Positions 43,378-54,179 of a DNA stretch of 64,000 nucleotides are shown here, piece after piece. Location: positions 298,936 to 362,935 of the forward strand of contig NZ_NRRY01000003.1 in NCBI RefSeq assembly GCF_016583905.1. The letters run 5' to 3'. The DNA is from Lamprobacter modestohalophilus. GTDB lineage: Bacteria > Pseudomonadota > Gammaproteobacteria > Chromatiales > Chromatiaceae. The notes under the pieces were generated by a model. That model was not told the DNA's origin and did not search any database. It saw only the letters and a program-made list of their open reading frames with translations. Made by a program: the position numbers and the translations under genes. How positions within the stretch are numbered: the first letter of the stretch is position 1; each line of letters starts with the position of its first letter.

Positions 43378-44067
43378 TCAGTCATCGCCCATGATGCCCA
43401 GGATCTGGAGCAGGCTGATGAAGATGTTGAAGATGGCGAGGTAAATGCCGTAGGTCGCCATGATGTAGTTGGTCTCGGCACCGCTCTTGATTCGGCTGGT
43501 ATCAAAGAGGATGAAACCGCTCATGAGCAGGATGATCGCCGCTGACACGGCCAACGCCAGTGCTGGCATGTTGAGGAAGATGTTGGCGATCATGGCGACG
43601 ACAGCGACCATCATGCCGGCGAACAGGAAGCCGCCGAGGAAGCTGAAATCACGCTTGCTGGTCAAGGCGTAGCCGGATAGGCCGAGAAAGATCACCGCGG
43701 TGCCGCCGAATGCGGTGGCGATAATGCTAGGACCGTTCGGCAGGGCCATGTACATGCTCAGGATCGATCCGAGCCCAAAGCCGAGCATGCCGGTAATCAG
43801 GAAGATGACGCCAACGCCGCTCGCTGATTGGGCGGCACGTGGCAGCACGAACATGCCAAGCAGCATGGCGCCGATCACCGAGACCAAGTAGACCCAGGAC
43901 GGCATGGCGAGCGCCATCGACAGCATGGCGGTGAAGGCGCTGAAGCCGAGGGTTGCGGCGAGCAGCAGGTAGGTGTTCTTCAGGACCTTGTTGGTCTCGA
44001 GCACCGATCCGGCGCGCGCTGCCGGGACCTCTTGCTGTTTTGACAGGAAGGAATTGGGGTTAGCCAT
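43378..44067 (-). CDS. Bax inhibitor-1/YccA-family membrane protein
   Basis: I start at ATG 44067 (MANPNSFLSKQQEVPAA), preceded by GGAGA; the longer frame to 44175 adds residues without family support. The 229-residue protein has seven membrane helices and ends in the typical FDTSRIKSG...NYIMATYGIYLAIFNIFISLLQILG. In E. coli YccA interacts with and modulates the FtsH protease; YbhL-like proteins are possible Ca2+/H+ leak channels. Confidence 0.9.
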   Translation of the reverse strand: MANPNSFLSKQQEVPAARAGSVLETNKVLKNTYLLLAATLGFSAFTAMLSMALAMPSWVYLVSVIGAMLLGMFVLPRAAQSASGVGVIFLITGMLGFGLGSILSMYMALPNGPSIIATAFGGTAVIFLGLSGYALTSKRDFSFLGGFLFAGMMVAVVAMIANIFLNMPALALAVSAAIILLMSGFILFDTSRIKSGAETNYIMATYGIYLAIFNIFISLLQILGIMGDD

Positions 44068-44423
44068 AGTGGTGATGTCTCCGTCTAGAACGAATACTCT
44101 GTACAGACTCGACGCTGTCAGATTGGATGGTTGAGTGATCGTAGCGCGATCCTTGAGACCTGTCGTCAGGCCCAAAGGTTTCTGACAGGATCACTTGGGA
44201 TGCAAGCATACCGACAATGGGGTCATGCTTGCATCCTTGAGAGGCCGATAGCTGTGTACGTTGTGCGGTCTTTGCTGGCGGAAACAAGTGGCCTCGGTGG
44301 TTGGTCAACGCCGGATATCGAGGCCCTTGGCTGAAGCGAGTGTTTTCATCTATCGCACGACGGCCCGTTGTTGAGGTATCCTATGTCGCTAGCTTGATCG
44401 CATTCGCTCAGCAACCCTGTTCA
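44068..44423. other. Spacer between yccA-like gene and tRNA-Ser
   Basis: No gene is recognised in about 355 bases. The inverted segment around 44190-44240 (GCATGC/GCATCC-type words) gives a weak imperfect stem. No clear -35/-10 pair for the tRNA was found. Confidence 0.5.
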
Positions 44424-45581
<1,158 letters not shown>

Positions 45582-45589
45582 GATTGTTC

Positions 45590-45861
45590 CTCTGGCGCCG
45601 GAGCATAGCGCGTGCGGACCCAAGCAACGACCTCTTCGCACACGAAACGCAGACCCTTGCCGATCTTCGTTATGGGCAGTCCATCGCGTAGTACCAGGCG
45701 GCGGATGTTATTGTTCCGCCAGCACTAATCCAGACTGCGGATGCCCTTGTTTTCAGTATCCGATGGCATCTTGGTGTCCGGATATCACGACTCGGGACAA
45801 TATCCGTGCTTGTGCAGAGCAGTTCTGCGGCGCCTTCCGTGGTTACGATTTCCGGCGTCAT
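45590..45861 (-). pseudogene. Decayed HTH/excisionase-type gene fragments
   Basis: Two different frames contain helix-turn-helix pieces. MTPEIVTTEGAAELLCTSTDIV starts at 45861. A stretch NNNIRRLVLRDGLPITKIGKGLRF...VAWVRTRY reads down to about 45590, just before the integrase start. Both resemble HTH_17/excisionase domains that often precede integrases. The frame switch and a stop at about 45725 show that the gene is broken. Confidence 0.6.
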
Positions 45862-46637
45862 TGGCCCGGCCCGCGCTTCTGCTGTTGGCGTTGACGACTG
45901 CTTCCAGATCAATGCGCAGCTCGGCTGGCTCATTCGGGTTGACTATCGGGAAGGAGGTGACCAGCAGGGGGGGGAAGGTGGTGCTCGCTGCCGCTTTCAC
46001 TGCCGACCTAAGGAGCAGGCAAACATTGCGCTTGGTGGTTAGAACGACTCAACCATCAATGAATTGATCACTTGCGCGATAGATTCTCGGGTAGGTTACG
46101 TTAGGTTGAGGGTGTTATTTTCTTTGAAATCTTCTGACTCAGTGATCTACCTCGTAGCAACTTACTGAACAAGAATGGGAAACAGTGTGCAAGCAAGGTG
46201 AGTCAAGTGTTCGGCGAGCTACGGCTCAGCCCGTTTTCGGTGCCCATGCCTCGCATGTGTCTTCTTCGTAGGGCCCGGCCCGCCGAGCAAACGCAAGCTA
46301 TCAGCATCATCGAATATTAGAGCTTGTTGATGCGATTGCCCAAGAACTGATTGCGGTTTATCGGCATGACAAGATCATTAGATTAAAGTATGTTTACCTG
46401 CATGGGTAAATTTTTCGGAGAAAATTTGACTCGGTTCAGGTATCTTGCTATCAATTATTTGAGGGCCCGTCTAGCAAAAAACTAGTAGGGCATCTCGAAA
46501 AATATGAAGTAAATCTGAAGCTTGAAGTTGATTTTTGAGTAAGAAATCGGTCTGTATCACGGTTCGTCGTGCGTTTAATTTCTCCAGCAGATCCTACGTC
46601 GCGGCGTACACCCACCAATTACATGGTATTAGCATCA
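45862..46637. other. Gene-poor, AT-rich stretch before the secreted-protein pair
   Basis: After decayed coding remnants (to about 46000) the base composition turns AT-rich to about 46560. No gene is recognised. It contains the promoter candidate listed separately. The composition differs sharply from the core region and suggests acquired DNA. Confidence 0.6.
46426..46454 (+). promoter_or_regulatory. Candidate sigma-70 promoter for the secreted-protein pair
   Basis: TTGACT at 46426-46431 and TATCAA at 46449-46454 are 17 bases apart, in AT-rich DNA about 180 bases before the likely start codon. Confidence 0.45.
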
Positions 46638-47777
46638 ATGAAAACTTCAAACTACTATATTAGTTCGCACATCCTGCGTGCCTTCGCTCTGGGCGGCCTT
46701 GCCGCTGTCGGCATCATCGCGCATCAAGCCGCCAGTGCCGATGCCATGCTGTTCCCTGTCATGACTCGGAGTCCATCGGTGACCACCATTGTTTCCGTGG
46801 TCAACAAGGATCCAGACGGGGTCGTCAACGTCAACTACTTTACTAAGCCGATCGACCTATCTTCACCCTGTATCGACGAGGGTGTAAAACAGGTCGCGGC
46901 TTCGGGCCGCGCCAATGATATGGTCAGCTTTGACGCCGGCGGAGTATTTCTGGCTGGCCAAGGCGGAGGGCCGCTGTTCAATGATCCAGAAAGGCTGGCG
47001 CCCTACGGAGCCGTTGATTTTAGTACGACCAGCACTGGCCCTGTTCGTGGTTTCCTGATCGTCGACGATGGTGATGATACGAGCGAGGGTGGCACTGGGG
47101 CTGATCTCTATGGCGAAGCAATCATGCTCGAGATGACTGGAGGGGCGGCCTTCGGCTACCGTGCGTTTAATCCGGCACAAGATTCTAACACTCCAGGGCC
47201 TATATTTGGCAACGGCGGTGGCTTTGGCTCGTTCTTAGGGGAGGTGCTTGACTTCGGTGCTGGAACGGGTAACGCGGGCGTCACCTTGATGCCGCCAAGC
47301 GAGTGGACGACGCGCTTCTTCGTTACGCCAATTGCAGATGGCACGGGCACGGCCGTCAGCCAGCGCGATTGTGAAACTTGCAGTGCCAGTATCTATCTCT
47401 CGCCAGATAAGGCCGGAACGCTCGCGGGGATGTACGATCGAGATACGGTGATGCGATCCGAGCCTTTCGCCCCTGCGCCGATACCAACCTCCGCCAGAAA
47501 CATTGTCTGCACTGGAGCGGTCGACATGACCGAAATTCTCCCGCAGTCAATTGTCAACCAGATCTCGACGCAGGGAGGATGGGGATATGTGCAAATCCGC
47601 TCGGGAACGTCTGGGAACATCGAGAACTCGGCTACCGTACTGAAGTTAGAGTACAATCTCACGAGTAGCGGACAGACGTCTACCATCTCGCCGGATGGCG
47701 CTGTGAGTTTCACGGGTACGGTGAACAACGGCGTCTTTCTGCGCAACAGCGGTACACCAGGCACCAGCAGCTTCTAG
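46638..47777 (+). CDS. Secreted protein of unknown function
   Basis: From ATG 46638 the product opens MKTSNYYISSHILRAFALGG with a hydrophobic core to HQAASADA, a plausible signal peptide with cleavage near residue 36. The frame is open back to 46569, and no start has a good ribosome site. The mature part is Gly/Thr/Ser-rich, acidic and probably beta-structured, with six Cys including a close CETC pair. It contains a Gly-rich segment GPIFGNGGGFGSFLGE and an acidic IVDDGDDTSEGGTGAD. I recognise no family. The beta-propeller gene follows 19 bases after its stop codon, so they are likely co-expressed and may act together outside the cell. Confidence 0.65.
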   Translation: MKTSNYYISSHILRAFALGGLAAVGIIAHQAASADAMLFPVMTRSPSVTTIVSVVNKDPDGVVNVNYFTKPIDLSSPCIDEGVKQVAASGRANDMVSFDAGGVFLAGQGGGPLFNDPERLAPYGAVDFSTTSTGPVRGFLIVDDGDDTSEGGTGADLYGEAIMLEMTGGAAFGYRAFNPAQDSNTPGPIFGNGGGFGSFLGEVLDFGAGTGNAGVTLMPPSEWTTRFFVTPIADGTGTAVSQRDCETCSASIYLSPDKAGTLAGMYDRDTVMRSEPFAPAPIPTSARNIVCTGAVDMTEILPQSIVNQISTQGGWGYVQIRSGTSGNIENSATVLKLEYNLTSSGQTSTISPDGAVSFTGTVNNGVFLRNSGTPGTSSF

Positions 47778-47796
47778 AGTGGGAGTTCGATCCCTG

Positions 47797-49542
47797 ATGA
47801 TGTGGGCGGCGGGGTTTCTGTTCCCGCCGCTTCTCTTCGCCGATGCGACCGAGTGGCGCATCAATGAAGGTGGTTTCAATCCCGCGCTGACTCCGAGATT
47901 GGCCACAACCGCTGGCGGTCAGCCTTATGTCGCATACAGCGATCAGGAGGGCCGCTTATTGGTGGGTCAGCCCGATTTAAATTCCCGAGTACTCTCGGCA
48001 CCCGGGCACTCCGCCGCTGGTGCGGTTTTGGAATCATTCGGTGATCGCGTCTATGCCGCATGGTTGGATGGCGGAACAGGTGAGCCTCCTGCAATCGTAT
48101 TTCGCGCGCTCAGTCCGGGCAACGCTTGGTCAGACGCGCTCATCTTAGATTCTACGTCTCGACCACTGCCGCGGATACGACTGAGCGGGGACCAAAGCGG
48201 TCAAATCGCCGCCGTTTGGCTCGGCGATGCCCCAGAGACGGATGGTGTCGAACCTGAGGCAGAGAACACCGGCACACCCAATTATCACCTCTACGGTCGT
48301 CGCTCGAACGACGGTGGAAAGAGCTGGGGCGACGTCCAGCGCATAACCACCGGCTACGACAGCGGATTCTGGCCTGCGTTAACCATGGCAGGGGGGCGCG
48401 TTCATGCTTTTGCCGATGTTCGCCGGGGCAGTGAAACTCTTGTTGTCCATGCGCAGGGCGACGATAAACTTGGCTGGTCGGAAGCGGAATCCATCAAGAG
48501 CGTCGGCAGCGTCCTATTGATTGCCGCAACATCGGCGAAAAACGAGCCTCTAGCCGTTTGGTTTGGGTCAGAAGCAGGCAGTTACCGACTTGAGTCGGCG
48601 ATGCGAAACGGTGATCGCTGGAAGACGTATGTCTTTCCAGGAAGCGATGCCTATGACATCGGTTCGATAGCCCTGGCGGCGCATGAAGGTTTCGTCTATC
48701 TAGCGTTTAGTGCCCGCAGCGCGCAGCAAACCGATCAGCCGCGAAAGAACCACATATTTTACACTCGCTCTTCCGACGGCGGACTCAGTTGGGAGCCGAT
48801 TCAGCCTTTCCGCCGCTACCCCTTCCAGGTGACTCAGGACAACTTTCCTCAGATTGCGCTCGGAAAGGAGGGAAATGTCGTGATCGCTTGGAACGACTAC
48901 CGTAACCTGCGTGGGGACCTCTTCTACAACATTTCGTTCGATCAGGGTGCGACCTGGCTCGACGAAGACGTGCCGCTGGATGAGCCCGGCGTGGCGGAAG
49001 ACAGGCTTTTCCCGTTCGTGAGAAATTTCAGCGGCTCGAATGGAACTTTCTACCTACTTGCCTCGCGTTATCGAGACGACGGCCTGGCTGTGGCTGATCT
49101 CTATCTGCATGCCTTGTCGATCAAGCCGATCACGAGGCCCCTTGCAAGCTCAAAGCAGTTAGGCTCCTCCGCTCAGGAGAAAGATCTCAGAGCGCGTGTG
49201 TCACAGTTCTGGAAAGCTTTAGTGGAAGCGGACTACAAGAGCGCCTATGCGTTGTTTGATCCATACTTCCGCCTACGCATGCCCAAGCAAACCTACATAG
49301 CCCAGTCGGGTCGCGTCAAGCAGCTAGATTTCTCGATCAAGGACACCAAGATTGAAGGCAAAGTCGCCCGCGTGGCGATAGAATTTACCTATGAGATCCC
49401 GCCCTTGAAAATGTCACTCGGTGGTTCCTACGCTAAGCCGCCGACCATGACTCGGGTAGAAGAGACCTGGATCTACATCGATGGTGATTGGTTCAAGGAG
49501 TATCATAATGAAGTAGGTGATTTTGAATTCACTCGGTACTGA
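47797..49542 (+). CDS. Secreted BNR/Asp-box beta-propeller with C-terminal NTF2-like domain
   Basis: I start at ATG 47797 (GGGAG at 47781-47785); GTG 47779 is an alternative. MMWAAGFLFPPLLFADA is a short signal peptide. Three Asp boxes of the S-x-D-x-G-x-x-W form are visible: SNDGGKSWGDV, SSDGGLSWEPI and SFDQGATWLDE. They mark a sialidase-like propeller through about residue 450. The last 120 residues (VSQFWKALVEADYKSAYALFDPYFRLRM to the end) look like an NTF2/SnoaL-type fold. I do not see the sialidase Arg triad or FRIP motif clearly, so enzymatic activity is doubtful. It is paired with the preceding secreted protein. Confidence 0.7.
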   Translation: MMWAAGFLFPPLLFADATEWRINEGGFNPALTPRLATTAGGQPYVAYSDQEGRLLVGQPDLNSRVLSAPGHSAAGAVLESFGDRVYAAWLDGGTGEPPAIVFRALSPGNAWSDALILDSTSRPLPRIRLSGDQSGQIAAVWLGDAPETDGVEPEAENTGTPNYHLYGRRSNDGGKSWGDVQRITTGYDSGFWPALTMAGGRVHAFADVRRGSETLVVHAQGDDKLGWSEAESIKSVGSVLLIAATSAKNEPLAVWFGSEAGSYRLESAMRNGDRWKTYVFPGSDAYDIGSIALAAHEGFVYLAFSARSAQQTDQPRKNHIFYTRSSDGGLSWEPIQPFRRYPFQVTQDNFPQIALGKEGNVVIAWNDYRNLRGDLFYNISFDQGATWLDEDVPLDEPGVAEDRLFPFVRNFSGSNGTFYLLASRYRDDGLAVADLYLHALSIKPITRPLASSKQLGSSAQEKDLRARVSQFWKALVEADYKSAYALFDPYFRLRMPKQTYIAQSGRVKQLDFSIKDTKIEGKVARVAIEFTYEIPPLKMSLGGSYAKPPTMTRVEETWIYIDGDWFKEYHNEVGDFEFTRY

Positions 49543-49588
49543 CGCGAACCTGGCGTTAAATCTATACCCAGCCTAAATATCTGAGGCA

Positions 49589-49615
49589 CAAAAAAGCCCG
49601 CAAGAGCGCGGGCTT
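49589..49615. terminator. Hairpin terminator downstream of the propeller gene
   Basis: AAGCCCGC (49594-49601) pairs with GCGGGCTT (49608-49615). The A run on its left gives a good T tract on the minus strand, and only a weak one follows on the plus strand. It could end transcripts from both sides. Confidence 0.7.
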
Positions 49616-49650
49616 AGATATCTTTTCGGCTATTTTTTTGTACGCTCAAA

Positions 49651-49664
49651 TGGTGGAGGCGGCG
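49651..49664 (-). other. Possible attachment-site half: tRNA/tmRNA-like 3' end
   Basis: On the minus strand the bases read CGCCGCCTCCACCA, like the 3' end of a tRNA or tmRNA acceptor with CCA. No T arm or other tRNA part is next to it. It lies 158 bases before the P4-type integrase start, where an att core is expected. Confidence 0.4.
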
Positions 49665-49822
49665 TCCATTAATCCCTGTGCTTCAGAAGACTGATGTGTT
49701 CCGCAAGACCTCTGATTTAAAAAGCATTACCATCCTTTAGCGTCTAGAACATTCTTCCCAAAGCCGAGTATACTTTGTGGGTGCATTTGTGGGTACGGTC
49801 GTGGGTAGAGGAATAGACGCTT

Positions 49823-51043
49823 GTGGCGCGAACGCTCCATCGCCTGACCAGCAGGCAAATCAAGGCAGCCAGCAAGCCGATCGGCGACGGTGGGGGGTTA
49901 TGGCTCTATCCACAGGGTCAGGCGCGGACTTGGATCTTTCGCTACAGCGTCAATGGCCGGCAGCGCGAGATGGGCTTGGGCGGCTATCCAAGCGTCACGC
50001 TGGCCGAGGCGCGCGATCGGGCTGCCGAGGCACGAGCATTGCGCAAGCAGGGCATCGACCCGATCGAGCATCGAAAAGCGCAGAAGGTCGCCGAGCAGGG
50101 AATTCCGACCTTTACCACGGTTGCAGCGCGCTACATCCGGGCGAAGCGAAGCACTTGGTCCAATCCCCGGCATGCCCGGGAATGGCCCTCAAGCCTGAAA
50201 CGCTATGCGCGTGCCAAGCTCGGCGCAATGCCCATCGATGAGATCACGACCGCTGATGTGCTTGGCGTTCTCACTTCGATCTGGCATCGGCGTCCAGAAA
50301 CCGCATCGCGGGTCCAGTCGCGCATCGAGAACATCTTGGATTATGCCGCTGCGATGGGCTGGCGAGATCCTGTCAACGTCGCGCGGTGGAAGGGACACCT
50401 CGACCGACTCTTGCCGAGTTCAACCACGGTCAAGCGGCAGCAGAATGGCGGCACCGTGCCGCATTATCCGGCCATGCCCTACCAAGAGGTTCCTGCGTTC
50501 CTAATCGAGCTTCGAGCGCTCAAGAGCACGAGTGCGAAGGCCTTGGAGTTCACCATCTTGACGGTGTGTAGAACTTCCGAAGTACTGAAGGCAGAATGGA
50601 CCGAGATCGATCTCGACAACGCGACATGGACCATCCCTGCGCAGCGCATGAAGGCGCGGGTTGAACATCGGGTTCCGTTGTCCGAGCAGGCGCTCGCCGT
50701 GTTGATGTCGTTGCCAAAACTGGCTAACAACCCGTTCGTCTTCCCTGGAGGTAAGATGGGCCGACCACTCTCCGGGATGGCGCTCCTGATGGTGATGCGC
50801 GGTCTCGGCCACGGTGTCAACGGCGAAAAGTCCAAGGCGGTACCCCATGCCTTCCGCTCGTCATTCCGAGATTGGGTTGGCGAGGAAACCGGGTTTGCGT
50901 CGAACGTCGCCGAGGCTGCGCTGGCGCACCAGATCTCGAACGCCGTGCAGGCCGCTTACGAGAGAGGCGATAAGTTCAAGAAGCGTCGCGAGTTGATGCA
51001 GGCCTGGGCTGATTATTGCGACCTCAAGGGAAACCGTCAGTGA
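49823..51043 (+). CDS. P4-type tyrosine integrase
   Basis: The 406-residue site-specific recombinase starts with GTG 49823 (AGAGGA ten bases upstream). The N-terminal DUF4102 arm-binding domain reads DGGGLWLYPQGQARTWIFRYSVNGRQREMGLGGYPSVTLAEAR. The core-binding domain is central, and the catalytic domain follows from about residue 215. The Arg is in VCRTSEVLKAEW, the H-x-x-R in HAFRSSFRDW, a further His in ALAHQ, and the Tyr in AAYERGD. It then ends with the conserved RRELMQAWADYCD. All catalytic residues are present, so it may be active. It overlaps the DUF1016 nuclease gene by four bases. Confidence 0.93.
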   Translation: MARTLHRLTSRQIKAASKPIGDGGGLWLYPQGQARTWIFRYSVNGRQREMGLGGYPSVTLAEARDRAAEARALRKQGIDPIEHRKAQKVAEQGIPTFTTVAARYIRAKRSTWSNPRHAREWPSSLKRYARAKLGAMPIDEITTADVLGVLTSIWHRRPETASRVQSRIENILDYAAAMGWRDPVNVARWKGHLDRLLPSSTTVKRQQNGGTVPHYPAMPYQEVPAFLIELRALKSTSAKALEFTILTVCRTSEVLKAEWTEIDLDNATWTIPAQRMKARVEHRVPLSEQALAVLMSLPKLANNPFVFPGGKMGRPLSGMALLMVMRGLGHGVNGEKSKAVPHAFRSSFRDWVGEETGFASNVAEAALAHQISNAVQAAYERGDKFKKRRELMQAWADYCDLKGNRQ

Positions 51044-52122
51044 GCACCCGGAAGACACCCGACCAGACTCATCAGGCCGCGTCCACGCAGAGCCGCGGAA
51101 CAGCGCTGCCAACGGGCTACGCCGAGACCCTCACCGTCATCAAGGAACAGGTCGCCGCGTCTCGTACCCGCGCAGTGCAGAGCGTCAACGTCGAGCTGGT
51201 CTGCCTCTACTGGCGGATTGGCAGGCTGATCCAGCAGCGCCAACAGGCCCACGGCTGGGGGACCAAGGTCATTGAGCGCCTCTCCGCGGACTTGCGCCAC
51301 GCCTTCCCGGGCCAGAAGGGTTTCTCCGCGCGCAACCTCGCCTACATGCGCAATTTCGCTGCCGCCTGGCCGGACGAGACAATTTTGCAGCAGCTTGCTG
51401 CAAGAATCCCCTGGGGCCATCACCAGCTCCTATTAGACCGTCTGGAGGAGCACGCGCAGCGGTTGTTCTATGTTCAAAAGGTCCAACAGCACGGTTGGAG
51501 TCGCAGCGTTCTGGCGGCCCAAATCGATGCTCAGCTGCATGGTCGCGAAGGCAAGCCCATCAGCAACTTTGCCGAACGGCTACCGGCCGCTGACAGCGAC
51601 CTGGTTCAACAGTCCTTCAAGGACCCTTACCTGCTCGACTTCATCGCCACCGATGCTCCGCTGCGTGAGCGGGAGCTGGAAGATGCCCTGATCACCCACC
51701 TGGAGCGCTTCCTGCTGGAGCTCGGTGAGGGTTTCGCCTTCGTTGGCCGACAAGTGGAGCTACGCTTAGAGGGTGAGAGCTGGTTCGTCGACCTACTGTT
51801 CTATCATCTGCGCCTGCGCCGCTTTGTCGTCATCGAGCTCAAGGCTGGCCGGTTCCTGCCGGAGCATGCCGGCAAGATGAACTTCTACTTGAACCTGGTG
51901 GACGAGACCATGCGCCACCCGGACGACGCCCCGAGCATCGGCTTGATCCTGTGCCGTGAGGGCAAACAACTGGTGGCCGAATACGCCCTGCGCGATATTG
52001 ATAAACCCATGGCCGTCGCGGAATGGCGCCTACGTCTGACCCGCGAGCTACCGGCGGAGCTAGAAGCTGGGCTACCTTCGATCGAAGAGATTGAACAGGA
52101 GTTGGCCGAGAGGAACGACTAA
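51040..52122 (+). CDS. DUF1016 / YhcG-type PDDEXK nuclease-domain protein
   Basis: The GTG at 51040 overlaps the integrase stop codon (GTGA) and has AAGGGA eight bases upstream. The N-terminal DUF1016_N domain contains LVCLYWRIGRLIQQRQQAHGWGTKVIERLSADLRHAFPG. The C-terminal nuclease domain has the PD-(D/E)xK-like core FVDLLFYHLRLRRFVVIELKAG, with Asp and the ELK pair. Relatives are frequent in mobile elements and defence islands. Roles in Holliday-junction or DNA-end handling have been proposed, but none is established here. Coupling to an integrase suggests a function in integration or element stability. Confidence 0.9.
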   Translation: MSTRKTPDQTHQAASTQSRGTALPTGYAETLTVIKEQVAASRTRAVQSVNVELVCLYWRIGRLIQQRQQAHGWGTKVIERLSADLRHAFPGQKGFSARNLAYMRNFAAAWPDETILQQLAARIPWGHHQLLLDRLEEHAQRLFYVQKVQQHGWSRSVLAAQIDAQLHGREGKPISNFAERLPAADSDLVQQSFKDPYLLDFIATDAPLRERELEDALITHLERFLLELGEGFAFVGRQVELRLEGESWFVDLLFYHLRLRRFVVIELKAGRFLPEHAGKMNFYLNLVDETMRHPDDAPSIGLILCREGKQLVAEYALRDIDKPMAVAEWRLRLTRELPAELEAGLPSIEEIEQELAERND

Positions 52123-53228
52123 AGGTCGGTGACTGTTACCGTCTTATCCTTGGCCCAGTACATCGGATGCCTGCAGGCTGAACGAGGCGATACGCCAGTC
52201 ATCCGCACAGGGCCACGACGAAAGACACCGATGTTGGCCACTCTTTCGCGATAGGTGCTTGATCATCATCGAAAATGCTTGCGCTCCAGGCATCCTCGGT
52301 GCTAGCGTTTCACCCATACCCGTGCGGCAGGGTGAAGCCGCTGGTCGCTCGCCATCAACGTAGCCACTCGCTGTCTCGTGCAGAAGACTCCCTCGGAGTC
52401 ACCAACGTCCATCCCAGGCCGATTGGCCTCATCGTCAGGGTTCGCCCCAAATCGATCCTGACTCGGCAACGCCTCCGTGTCCGTCACTCACGCGACACTC
52501 GGCGCCAAGACCTCCTCGCGTCTGTTCACTGCAGGCGGCGCTGATCTGTGCGCATCTGTGCTGTGCTTTTCCCTGTCCAAGGGACCGCGCTTGCGCCTTT
52601 TGGCGACTCGTTCTCCGCCCCACCGCGGCCTCTTCAACCTCATCAGGTTCCCCGTCCAGACACAGAGACGGGTCAAGATAATGGGCTTCCAGGCCTTGTG
52701 CCATCAGCCCTTGGCCAAGCCAAGTCGACATCAAAACTCACGTCAAAACCTATTGCGAGCAGGATCAGGCGTCCATCCCGGACACCAGGGCGGCACCCTG
52801 GCAGGCATGATCCACCGCAAGGGCTTCGACAACCCCTTCCTCCATGCGCCACCGCGCCAACTGCCAGCACCACGCCGCGAGTGTCCATCGCGGCCGCATC
52901 CCCCGCCCGCCCGAAAGGGTTCAGCGGATGCGGTGCTGACACACCCCGAATCCATGCTCCGGATGGTAGGAGCCGCAACGGCGCTGCGTCAGGCGCCAGT
53001 CCCCACGCCGGCAGCGGGCGCAAACGCTGTCAACACTGAACACCGCAAGGGCGGGACCCTGGGGACGACCGGAACCGACCAAGATCATCGGGTGCCGCGC
53101 GCGACAGCGCTCGCCCCGGGGTCCCGCCAGCGGTGTGTCGAGGCCGGTCAACTGACGCGTTTCTGTTTGATTGTTGGGTTCGGTTTCGTCCATCCAGCGG
53201 GCGGAACCACAGAGGAGTATCTGAGACC
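52123..53228. other. 1.1-kb region without a recognisable gene
   Basis: Several overlapping frames exist on both strands, but their composition (Pro/Arg/His-rich) and lack of ribosome sites suggest non-coding or decayed DNA. A minus-strand piece VCARCRRGDWRL... near 53000 has zinc-finger-like cysteines but no continuation. The last 20 bases contain the ribosome site of the next gene. Confidence 0.6.
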
Positions 53229-54179
53229 ATGAGAGATCAAGGCGGCCATCAGGCCCGCAACCAGGGCTGGGGCCGGGATCTGGCCTATGCCGGCAAGCAG
53301 ATCCTGCAGGCGCGCTTCGGCGGTGGACACTTCGCCAGTGTCGCCAGCCATGCCGAGCGCTGGCGCTGCTTTGCCACCTGGGCCAAGGCTGAGGCCGGCG
53401 TGCGCGATCTGCGCCAGGTGACACCGGAGCTGGTGGGCCAGTATGCCGAGGTCATCAAGGGGCAGGGTCGAGCGGTGTCGACGATCCAGAACCGGCTCAG
53501 CAGCATCAATGTGATCCTCAGCTATGCGCGCGAAGGCCGCTGGAACCCGGTCTCGCCGCGGGCACTGGCCGGCGCCGCGCGCTCGGCGGTCCGAACCGAG
53601 GTGCCAGCCGCGCTGGATCTGGACGCCGTGGCAACGGCACAGACGGCCCTGCGCGATGCGGGTCTGGTTCGCGCTGCGGCGGTGCTCGGGCTTGCGCGCG
53701 CCTTCGGAATGCGCTCCGAGGAGGCGGTCAAAGCCAACCTGGATCGCCTGGCCAAGGAGGCTGAGCGACAGCAGGCGATCAACATCCTTGATGGCACCAA
53801 GGGCGGTCGGACCCTGCCACGCTGGGTGGCTGTCACCGCATTGGGGCGTCAGGCGCTCGACGCCGCACTGGCCGCACGTCCACCAGGATCGGCGAACCTG
53901 CTGCGTGTCGATGAGACCTACCAGGGTTGGCGCCAAGGTGAGCTGCGCGCCGGTCGCCGTCTCCTGAAGGCCGTTGGATTGCGTGGTTATCACGATGCCC
54001 GCGCGGCCTTCGCTTGTGAACGCTATCACGCACTGAGCAGTCACCCGGCGCCAGTGGTCGCGGGTGGTCAGCGCGCGGCGGATCGAGAGGCTGATAGCAA
54101 GGCCCGGGAGGTCATCGCCGTCGAACTCGGCCATGGCCGCACCGACGTGGTGGCGGCCTATATCGGCAGTGCCCGATGA
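53229..54179 (+). CDS. Integrase_1-type tyrosine recombinase
   Basis: I start at ATG 53229 (GAGGAG at 53212-53217); the longer frame upstream is unsupported. The 316-residue protein has a SAM-like core-binding domain (about residues 20-100, FASVASHAERWRCFATWAKAE ... TIQNRLSSINVILSYAREG) and a catalytic domain. The likely Arg is in ARAFGMRSEEAVKAN, the H-x-x-R in GYHDARAAFACERY, and the final His and Tyr in ELGHGRTDVVAAYIG. It fits the Phage_int_SAM/Integrase_1 group, a poorly studied recombinase branch in proteobacterial islands. Its stop overlaps the start of the next gene (ATGA). Confidence 0.8.
   Translation: MRDQGGHQARNQGWGRDLAYAGKQILQARFGGGHFASVASHAERWRCFATWAKAEAGVRDLRQVTPELVGQYAEVIKGQGRAVSTIQNRLSSINVILSYAREGRWNPVSPRALAGAARSAVRTEVPAALDLDAVATAQTALRDAGLVRAAAVLGLARAFGMRSEEAVKANLDRLAKEAERQQAINILDGTKGGRTLPRWVAVTALGRQALDAALAARPPGSANLLRVDETYQGWRQGELRAGRRLLKAVGLRGYHDARAAFACERYHALSSHPAPVVAGGQRAADREADSKAREVIAVELGHGRTDVVAAYIGSAR

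Noticed and set aside
49640..49740. A complete tRNA or tmRNA on the minus strand ending at 49651
   Set aside because: Only the last 14 bases fit; there is no T arm, anticodon arm or tag-encoding part next to them.
52477..53232. 251-codon plus-strand frame before the Integrase_1 gene
   Set aside because: Pro/His/Arg-rich, no ribosome site, no family resemblance, and it contains the ribosome site of the true next gene.
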